Origin: Guillardia theta CCMP2712
Taxonomy: Eukaryota > Cryptophyceae > Pyrenomonadales > Geminigeraceae
Length of the DNA: 64,000 nt
Assembly: GCF_000315625.1 (NCBI RefSeq)
Contig: NW_005434498.1
Coordinates: forward strand, 27,944 to 91,943
Direction of reading: 5' to 3'
Shown: piece after piece, positions 57,385 through 64,000 of the stretch
How positions within the stretch are numbered: the stretch's first letter is position 1
Layout: each line of letters opens with the position of its first letter
Program-made: the position numbers and the translations under genes
Notes under the pieces: model-generated
Told to the model about the DNA's origin: nothing
Database searches by the model: none
What the model saw: only the letters and a program-made list of their open reading frames with translations

Positions 57385-58050
57385 ATGATGCGTGCAATCA
57401 CGCTGGCTCTATGTGCTGTACAGATATCCGCTTTTTCTGTTCCGCTTAGAATGACTGCAATGCCGTGGCCAGTGAGAGCACTGAACGATGCGGTGAAGAC
57501 AGCACAAGTTGTCAACGATGGGTGGCAGCGACACGATGATTCTATGGCAAAGATTTTGTTGCCGATTGCAGAATCAAAGCATTCCATTATAAATGACGGG
57601 TGGATTGCTCATGACAAGGCTATGTTTGCCTGGATCCTTGGCTCAAGCTCGAAAGACATGCAACTGGAGTCGACGGCAAGGCCATTGCAGGTTTGGACAA
57701 TCGCCCTCGAAGATGCCTGGAACGCACATGACCATGCGGTCTTTAACGCCATGACTGAGAGAGGAGGACTATTCGAAAAGATGGACGATGCTTTTAAGAT
57801 GACTGAGAGGATGCTGGTGACGATCACCCAAGGAACTGAGATGTCAAATGCCGCGATCCTCATGCACGAGGCTGCAATGAAGCGAGGATCCGAGGGCATC
57901 GTTCAGGTCGTTTCGGCCATTTTCTGATGTCAGGCTGATTTTCCGATGCAGGCAAAGCGAATCATGCGACAGGCCTCGACTACTCTTCTCAGAGAGATGC
58001 AGAATGCTGAATTGTACGACTCGAATCCTTCTATGGAGTACAGCATCTAA
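57385..58050 (+). CDS. Probable plastid-targeted protein with three WxxHD repeats
   Basis: Two exons (57385-57906, 57952-58050; 45-bp intron) give 206 residues. The start MMRAITLALCAVQISAFSVP is a signal peptide ending in the A-F cleavage motif that marks stroma-directed proteins in algae with red-lineage plastids; this points to import across the plastid membranes. The mature part has three spaced copies of NDGWxxHDxxM-like units: VNDGWQRHDDSMA, INDGWIAHDKAMFA and LEDAWNAHDHAVFNA, then a weaker one with LMHEAAM. The repeats lie on predicted amphipathic helices with conserved His-Asp. I do not recognise a family. Binding of a pigment, metal or small ligand by His/Asp is possible. The last exon ends LREMQNAELYDSNPSMEYSI. 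The start is clear. Confidence 0.8.
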
Positions 58051-58064
58051 TACGACAGATTCTG

Positions 58065-58134
58065 CTCTGACGTTAGCAAACTCCACTGGCTGCCATCCCG
58101 CTCTGACGTTAGCAAACTCCTCTGGCTGCCATGC
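58065..58134. repeat. Two-copy 36-bp tandem repeat in 3' UTR
   Basis: The unit CTCTGACGTTAGCAAACTCC followed by a TGGCTGCCAT segment occurs at 58065-58100 and 58101-58134. There is one base change (A to T after CTCC) and the second copy lacks the last bases. It lies directly after the stop of the plastid-protein gene. Confidence 0.9.
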
Positions 58135-58418
58135 TTATGAATATGTTTGAGCTGCATAGATAATTTAGCCTTTTGCTGCATAAAAATTGACATCTGACAC
58201 CCTTGGTCTGTACAAGCACTGGTGGTTGCAACAAGGCAATGCCTACTTGTTGTCATGCCAAAGGCTCTAATGAATGAGAGGCGTGTGCAGTGGCAACTCA
58301 AGCAGACTCAATACCTCTTGTCGCATCTTCAGGTTTGCACGAAGACTTCTGAGGTAAAGTCTCGTCGGTAAACGCTCTTGGTGAAAGTCAGCGTGCTAGC
58401 ACAACAGCAGAACTCGTT
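58135..58418. other. Gap between genes
   Basis: No supported feature. It should contain 3' UTR of both neighbouring genes, which converge here. Confidence 0.4.
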
Positions 58419-59100
58419 TCAGACCTCTCCGTTTTCACCCAGCCCGTAATCGCGATCAGGCTGCAAGGTTCCGACAGGGATGACCCTTGTGGACGATAGC
58501 TTGACATTAGCAGAGGTGCTTGGTCGCAGGTACGCGCTCCTCGGCGGTGCCTGTAACAGCATGCAAGTCATCGCCCTGACGAGGAGTGCAAGCACGAACC
58601 AAGAACGTGCTGTGCATTGAAGACTTGCAGAGAGGACCATACCGAAGATCAATCGCAACCTGCAAATCTTGAGTAGAGACGGTGAGAAGAAGACGAGAGT
58701 ACGTTGCTCTGTTTTGGTGACTGGGAAGCAGCTCTGTTGACGTCCAAGTCCCCTCTCTCCCTTGGGGTTGTGAAGGACAAGGTGTACAATGAGGCCCCCG
58801 CATCTCCAAGGCCATAGGATGTCCGAGGTCTCGCTTGCTCCTCCACTGGAGCACTAAAAATTGTATTCACGAGTTCTGCCTTTCGCGCGAAAGAGGATCG
58901 ACTTGCCTGCTGTTCTGGAATGCTCCAGCCTTGTCGAGGTTCCTTCCCCAGGCCGAATAAGAAGTTCGCATGTCCACCTTCCATTCCTTGTCCATTTGTA
59001 TGTTCACCTGAGCTCTCAGCTGTCACAAATATGTGCATGGCATAGATGGCAAGCAAACCGCTCGTGCTGCTTCTATCGGCTGTGTCTTGACGACATTTGG
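58419..59100 (-). CDS. Tyr-motif repeat protein, paralogue of the next gene (exons partly resolved)
   Basis: Three coding-like blocks on the - strand resemble the gene at 59297-60235. They are YGLGDAGASLYTLSFTTPRE (about 58775-58835), RYGPLCKSSMHSTF (about 58595-58640) and PPRSAYLRPSTSANVKLSST (about 58490-58550), ending LQPDRDYGLGENGEV with its stop at 58419. The neighbour has LGLGENARTMYGESF, PYGPLCVSSMQESF and PPPKSAFLRQNSN. The blocks are in different frames, so introns lie between them, but I could not place all junctions or the start. The upstream part (about 58860-59056) includes polar sequence with HANFLFGLGKEPRQG. The two genes look like a tandem duplication. Confidence 0.5.
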
Positions 59101-59296
59101 GCCGAAGTTCTTATACGTCGACATATAAAATGTTTGTCCATCTTGACCTAGTCCTGTCATGTTATCAGTGTTGGGTAGTCATCACTACATGAAGAGGGAA
59201 CCAAGGTTGTCCTTGTTGATCGTCGGCTTTCCTTCTACGCGCATCTTCAACCCAAGATTCGAGCTTTCCCCTGTCAAGCTTCAGCGTCTTATCACT

Positions 59297-60235
59297 TTAA
59301 GGTGCCTCTGCCTGTGTAAAGGTCTTTGGAAGGAGCGCGGAATGCGTCGACGTATGTAGTTTGCGAATAGAGCTTGCTTCCAAAGCGGAGAGAGCTTTGC
59401 CGGACCTGGTGCCCCACATCTCATCGGCGAGTGTCAAGCGAGAAACAGCGCGAGTTCTCACCCGGTCTCCAATAGCTCCTGGTTTTGGCCTGCGAGCTCC
59501 TTCTTCTGGGTTCCAATCCACTTTTGACATTTCCATACTTGCCCTAGTGCCTCTACTTCGCGATGTGGGCTCCTGCTTCGTCTTCGACAGCGACGGCCGA
59601 AGGTTGGAGTTCTGTCGCAGGAAGGCAGACTTAGGCGGAGGTTGGAAGCTTTCTTGCATAGAGGAGACGCACAGAGGACCATAAGGCTGCACTTGAACTT
59701 TCTTTCTGTCTTTTTGAACAAATATTGGAAGGCGCTTTGAAGCAGATAACCCATCAAATGCCTCGTGATGCTTAGGGTTACCAAAGTCCTCTTTATACAC
59801 TGTGCGAACGTGTCCGAGCTTCCCGTCGGCCTCAATTGTATCTTGAGTCTTCGTCGTCTGAATGTTCGCTTCCAAAGGTCGTACGGGGAAAGAGTCAACA
59901 TACGAGGTGCTGTAGGTGGTGTTTGACTGGCCCTTCGCGGCAATGTGTACAGTCTTGGCGCTTTCGATGGGTTTAGTCTTCTGTTTGTATGCCTCCCCGA
60001 AGTCCAGGAAACTTTCGCCATACATTGTTCTGGCATTTTCGCCCAGCCCGAGATCGTTCGAGTCATGAGATTTCTTTGATGGGATGTTCGTCATTTTAGA
60101 GGATCTTCCAGCATACACGTCAAGAGGAGGCGCCTCGTATTCGATCATGTACGTTGTCTTCCCCACTATCTTTGACCTCTTCGAACCAAAAGAAATAGTT
60201 CCCTTCCTGCGAGAAGGACTGCTGAGACTCTCCAT
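59297..60235 (-). CDS. Tyr-motif repeat protein, possibly microtubule-associated
   Basis: A 312-codon frame from ATG 60235 (MESLSSPSRRKGTISFG) to 59297; the frame is open a little further upstream with a plausible acceptor (TTTCAG near 60260), so a 5' exon may exist. It carries several spaced copies of a T-x-Y-x3-[YF] motif: TTYMIEYEAPP, TMYGESFLDFG, TTYSTSYVDSFP, TVYKEDFGNP and CVSSMQESFQPP. It is basic, mostly without predicted structure, and has no membrane segment. Such short Tyr-containing repeats are seen in microtubule-lumen and axoneme proteins (SAXO/FAM154 type); that assignment is only a suggestion. The C-terminus ends ALLPKTFTQAEAP. Confidence 0.6.
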   Translation of the reverse strand: MESLSSPSRRKGTISFGSKRSKIVGKTTYMIEYEAPPLDVYAGRSSKMTNIPSKKSHDSNDLGLGENARTMYGESFLDFGEAYKQKTKPIESAKTVHIAAKGQSNTTYSTSYVDSFPVRPLEANIQTTKTQDTIEADGKLGHVRTVYKEDFGNPKHHEAFDGLSASKRLPIFVQKDRKKVQVQPYGPLCVSSMQESFQPPPKSAFLRQNSNLRPSLSKTKQEPTSRSRGTRASMEMSKVDWNPEEGARRPKPGAIGDRVRTRAVSRLTLADEMWGTRSGKALSALEASSIRKLHTSTHSALLPKTFTQAEAP

Positions 60236-61951
60236 CGCAACACCGTGTCTTGTGTCTTTAGTCCCTGAAACCAAACAGAACATCAGCAACCACGCAAGAA
60301 GCAACGATTCTAAGCTTTGAAGTCCGCCCCTGCCCCTCCTCGTCTGCAGTCGCTCGATTCCTTCTCCACCTCCTCTGCTCTTGACGACTCATTTGCCACC
60401 TCAGTGGGATCTCAGCATATCCTCGTTCTCCAACAGTCCTACACCGTCATTACTAACCGTCCTACATCTACATGCTCCCTTACCCAGTCCGCCTCACCTC
60501 ACGATGGCACTGCCGGATTTCTTTACTCAAAGTTAGCCGCCGGGATGATCCGAGGCTAGTAAGTTCAGCACAGTGCGCGGCACTGGGCCCGGTTCCGAGC
60601 CTCCGGTTTTTAGCCGGCCGGCCCGGCCGCCCGACTCGTGACTGATCAAAGTGACTGAGTCCCCCGACTCCTGCCGTCCCGGTATTCCACTATCAATACA
60701 GAATTTACTCATCTCATGATAGTAAATTCACTTGATTACTTTACTCAAAGTTAAATTAAAAATCAGTACGAGGACAATAATGAGAGTCGAGGAGGCTTGA
60801 CCCTGACACTGTACGGTCGCACAGGCCAAACGGCGAGAAGAGAAAGACAGCGAGAACCAAACCAAATCCTGCCGACTGCTGTCCCCCAAACTTAACTGAA
60901 ACTTGATTAATAATGAGGTACTGGTGCTGATTTAACTGAACTTTGAACATCACGCATGTCACATAAGGATTCTTTTGAACTTCTGAAGTAAACTTTTACT
61001 TTGTGATGTAAACTTTATAATTTCATCATTATTCTTTCTTAGATTGAAATATACTTATCATATTTCGAATTTTCTCCCGAGAAAAGAGCACAGTCGATCA
61101 TTTGAATTCAATTTATCAACTTATGGAAGTTGATAGTGCAATCACATGATGATATCCGGAAACCGATTGGCGAGGTTTGAGGCGTCATTGTAATTGAGGG
61201 GTGCAGGGGTGCAGGAGTATGAGGGGTAGGTAGCCAATGATGCAGGGGGGAATGATGGGTGGGGGGTGCAGTGGGGTCCGTTGGCTCTTTAGGCCCCAGA
61301 GGGTGGTTGAGATATACTCTAACCAGCCGTGGTAAATATCAACCCCACCCATGTCGTTCCATCGAGGCTATGGTAAATGAAAGGGTGATCAGAGTTCAGA
61401 CAGACATGTTTAGAGTAGACGGGGTGGGTGGGGAATCCATCATTTTCTTTGATTTCGTTTCGTTCCTGGTACGGTCAAGGGCTGGCCGGCAGTGACGCCT
61501 GATCGTTACAAATAAATGTTAGAGCAGGAAGAGCTCAAGGATGGGGATAGATCTGATTATGACTCGAGTGGGAGACTGTAAGAAAGGGGATCGGATGTTA
61601 TCAGGCAGCCTGTGTGTTTAACGTCTTGAGATCAAAACGTGACGGCTAGTTGATGTGAGAAAAGAAGGAACCTTGGAGTTTGTAGAGCAGGTTTAATGCT
61701 TTAGAAAGGATGGAGCATACCTGGATAGCGGTCAGGACCATGAGGTATAGCTTACCAGTTTTTGTTTTCCCCTGTATGATTGTTTATCTCCACGGCCAGA
61801 CAATAATATGTTATTCTGCGTAGATACATAGGTAACATCTATGCTTTATTTTACATCTAGAGCACAGTAATCTGTCAGCATGTTCTGTGGAGCACAAACA
61901 ATTGTTTGAATTCAATCTCTGATTTTATTTTATTTTTAGAGATATTTTCTG
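60236..61951. other. Long intergenic region
   Basis: 60560-60700 is a GC-rich patch (GGCCCGGTTCCGAG, CCGGCCGGCCCGGCCG) in the style of copies C and D, with GTGACTGA and CCGACTC repeats; it begins right after a normal-looking stretch. 60950-61140 is AT-rich. 61190-61350 holds the G-rich complement of the C-rich motif (GGGGTGCAGGGGTGCAGG, GGGGTAGG). 61500-61900 shows nothing I can assign. No gene is supported. Confidence 0.5.
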
Positions 61952-62665
61952 ATGGGTGCGGGTATTGGAGTCGCTGCCAAGGTAGGAGTAGTTGCTGGCG
62001 GAGTAGCTGCTCTCCTCTTCAATGCAGGACCGAAGAGACAAAGGAGATGGCAACATTCATTTGAAGGAGATGGCCAACGATCATTAGAATCCAGCTCGGA
62101 TCGAGATGTGAGACCTGGTCCTCGAAACAAGAAGAAGGAACTCAAAGAAAGCAAGTTTATGGAATCAAATGAACGCAGAGAAGTTTCACAGATGGAAATG
62201 TTTGAGGAGCAGAGTTTGAAGATTCCACCTTCTTCAAGCAACTCAAATGTACAAATGCGTGAGGATCAGAGCTTGAAGATCCCGCCTTCGACAAACAAAC
62301 AAAACTTGCAAGATTTTTCACGAAACAAGAATCCTGTTGCAGAGAAGTCCCTTAATCTCGGCTATGAAGAAAACACCAGATTTCAAGCACCACCCGTGGG
62401 CATGAGCAAGCGGGAATCTACCCTGGATTTTGAAAAATCCATGAAAGAAAAGGAGAAATTTGCACGAATTCTTGATGAAGCTGTTGAAATGCTCGATCGT
62501 GAACTGTCAGCTTTACAACATCATAAGGAGGTGAATGATGTACATCACAAAGTTGAAGTCTTGAAAGACATGACCCAGAGGCTGGATCCAGGAATCAAAG
62601 AATCAGACCAAAGGGCAAAAGAACTTGATGCAGTCATTTCAAGACTTGACAGGAGGAACCGATAG
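61952..62665 (+). CDS. Hypothetical membrane-anchored coiled-coil protein, 237 residues
   Basis: A single exon from ATG 61952 to TAG 62663-62665. Residues 1-25 (MGAGIGVAAKVGVVAGGVAA and on) form a Gly/Ala/Val-rich hydrophobic segment followed by basic residues (KRQRRW), suggesting an N-terminal membrane anchor or a mitochondrial presequence. The middle has two copies of EEQ/EDQSLKIPPSxxN (about 62205-62300). The last 80 residues are helical and charged (EKEKFARILDEAVEMLDREL and on), likely coiled coil. I do not recognise it. An acceptor-like TTTTTAG at 61934-61940 leaves room for an upstream non-coding exon. Confidence 0.7.
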   Translation: MGAGIGVAAKVGVVAGGVAALLFNAGPKRQRRWQHSFEGDGQRSLESSSDRDVRPGPRNKKKELKESKFMESNERREVSQMEMFEEQSLKIPPSSSNSNVQMREDQSLKIPPSTNKQNLQDFSRNKNPVAEKSLNLGYEENTRFQAPPVGMSKRESTLDFEKSMKEKEKFARILDEAVEMLDRELSALQHHKEVNDVHHKVEVLKDMTQRLDPGIKESDQRAKELDAVISRLDRRNR

Positions 62666-63555
62666 AGTTTTCAACCTTCCTTCAATCCAAAAACATTCAA
62701 TTAATAATCTGAAATCTGTACATATAAGTAGATGTTCTACTCATAATTTTGGTGTACTAATCAATACATTTTACAGTATGCTCATGTTCAGCTTAAATCT
62801 TCAAAGTATGATCCTTCAACATGAGAATTCAGGCCAACACTGAATTAATGAGGAGCCTGGCAGTGACTTCTCAATCCTTGTAGAGTGACGAAAACCTGGA
62901 CGAAAACCTCGTCACATACTTGGTAGGGATGGCCTGGTGCGCCGCGCTTGCCTCAGACCCCTGCCAGTCCGGTTCAAGTTCGTACACGTGACTGATAATG
63001 ATAACTTTTACAGCTGGTTGGGAATTTTAGGTCCGTACACACAGGATTGCTTCATTTATTACCACGACTCTGTGATAACTACTTTGTTGGTACTCTCCTC
63101 ACATAATAAAATTTTAGTGAAAGGTTACTGATGTCTGAAAATATAACTCTTCGTACACTTGACGCGGTACACTGGTAGTTACAGGGAACAGTGGCAGTTC
63201 AGGAATCATTTTTAAAATCACTCATAGACATTTTGGTAGTAGCTATATACGTTATAAGAATTCATGGTACTAGGAACTAAGACTCTAAGACTTGATCCAT
63301 TCAGATTCTATAAGGCTAGCTGGACAGAGGGAACAGGGGTGGTAGTCCCCTAATCCAACAGTGGAAAATAGGGGTAGTCTCAAGTAGGGGGGGTGGTGTG
63401 TCATTGCGGGTTGGCATGAAGGCGGGAAGTGAAGGAGGGAAGAATCAGTTCTGAGCAAGATCAAAAACTGCGCAGAGCAGGTCGGAACAAAAGTTACCTG
63501 CATGAAAATCCGCAAAACAATCCTTTACAATTACAACACCAAACATTGCTAAAAA
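62666..63555. other. Intergenic
   Basis: AT-leaning sequence with no supported gene. The G-rich complement of the intergenic motif (GGGTGGTAGTCCCC, ATAGGGGTAG, AAGTAGGGGGGGTGG) sits at 63335-63400, upstream of the EGF-like gene. Confidence 0.5.
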
Positions 63556-64000
63556 ATGAGAGTGAAATCATTCTTAGTATGCCTCGGTTTCATCAATGTC
63601 ATCAACAGGGTGGAAGGCATTGAAACAACTATGAACATAAACAACAACTACCTAGAAAGCACCTCACAGATATCCCTGCCTACAACATACTGGTGGAAAA
63701 CAAAAAACATCTCAAAACAGGTGTGCAGACAAACGAAATACAATGCAAACTGTACAGCATATTGTGATGCATTCATTAACTGTAGCGGGCACGGGCGGTG
63801 CAGGGGAGTAGACGGGAGGTGCGAGTGTCTGGCGGGCTGGGCGGGAGAGCGATGTAACGTGTCGGCGGGGGCGGCGGGGAGCGGGAGCTGCGGGGAGGGC
63901 TTCGCGGGGCCAGGGTGCCGGGCCTGCTCGCAGGACGTGTACGGAGAGAACTGCTCGGCAGCCTGCGAGGCCGGGACGACCTGCAGCGGGCACGGGCGGT
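63556..64000 (+). CDS. Secreted EGF-like repeat protein, 5' part
   Basis: The frame is open from ATG 63556 to the window edge. MRVKSFLVCLGFINVINRVEG looks like a signal peptide. After an Asn/Thr-rich spacer comes a DSL/EGF-like run: CTAYCDAFINCSGHGRC, DGRCECLAGWAGERC, then GFAGPGCRACSQDVYGENC and TTCSGHGR at the edge. The CSGHGRC...CxCxxGWxGxxC pattern is the EGF-like signature of extracellular adhesive or tenascin-like proteins. Base composition changes sharply at about 63780: AT-rich before, about 70 percent GC after, within one open frame with no stop. The gene continues beyond the window, so total length and membrane anchoring are unknown. Confidence 0.75.
   Translation, partial: MRVKSFLVCLGFINVINRVEGIETTMNINNNYLESTSQISLPTTYWWKTKNISKQVCRQTKYNANCTAYCDAFINCSGHGRCRGVDGRCECLAGWAGERCNVSAGAAGSGSCGEGFAGPGCRACSQDVYGENCSAACEAGTTCSGHGR

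Noticed and set aside
1..64000. CRISPR arrays, bacterial operons, rRNA or tRNA genes
   Set aside because: No regularly spaced short repeats, no ribosome-binding-site spacing, and no recognisable rRNA or cloverleaf sequence; introns show nuclear eukaryotic DNA.

Overview
This window is nuclear DNA of a microbial eukaryote with dense, intron-rich genes on both strands. The best guess is a cryptophyte alga such as Guillardia theta. Reasons are: introns of about 45-60 bp with GT-AG ends that restore reading frames almost everywhere; a predicted protein (57385-58050) whose leader ends in the S-A-F motif typical of red-lineage plastid pre-sequences; an algal-type arsenosugar radical-SAM gene; and a Fanzor relic, a family known from G. 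theta. The species call is an inference. No rRNA, tRNA or CRISPR array was seen.

Layout, left to right: the 3' part of a coiled-coil gene (1-1741,+); a membrane-anchored GILT-like thiol reductase (2217-4405,-); an unknown gene (4697-6382,+); a Senataxin/SEN1-type helicase (6411 to about 12480,-); a polypyrimidine tract (12930-13145); a broken Fanzor RNA-guided nuclease gene (13162-14495,+); an ArsS-like radical SAM enzyme in nine exons (14720-16462,-); a small Gly/Tyr-rich protein (17496-17828,+); and a coiled-coil protein (18022-19223,-). A gene-free stretch with a duplicated repeat family follows (19224-22136).

The centre is one giant gene (22137-41379,+). Five exons join into a single frame of 6348 codons, made almost entirely of leucine-rich repeats divided into about 35 blocks by a linker that in Roco proteins normally joins the LRRs to the Roc GTPase. 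No GTPase, kinase or membrane segment is present. This is the most striking object in the window.

To its right lie NUF2 (41440-42918,-), a small unknown gene (43464-43721,+), an ataxin-3/Josephin deubiquitinase (44182-45170,-), a Zn2Cys6 transcription factor (46321-49452,+), an RMD1/DUF155 protein (49752-51632,+), a ubiquitin-like protein (51985-52494,-), two unknown genes (53011-54696,+ and 54891-55347,-), a probable plastid protein with three WxxHD repeats (57385-58050,+), two related genes with Tyr-rich motifs (58419-60235,-), an unknown coiled-coil protein (61952-62665,+), and the start of a secreted EGF-like protein that runs off the window (63556-64000,+).

The genes do not form an operon or an evident pathway; the order looks like ordinary eukaryotic gene packing. 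Intergenic DNA repeatedly carries C-rich ACCCCTACC-like runs and GC-rich, insertion-laced copies of one repeat family.
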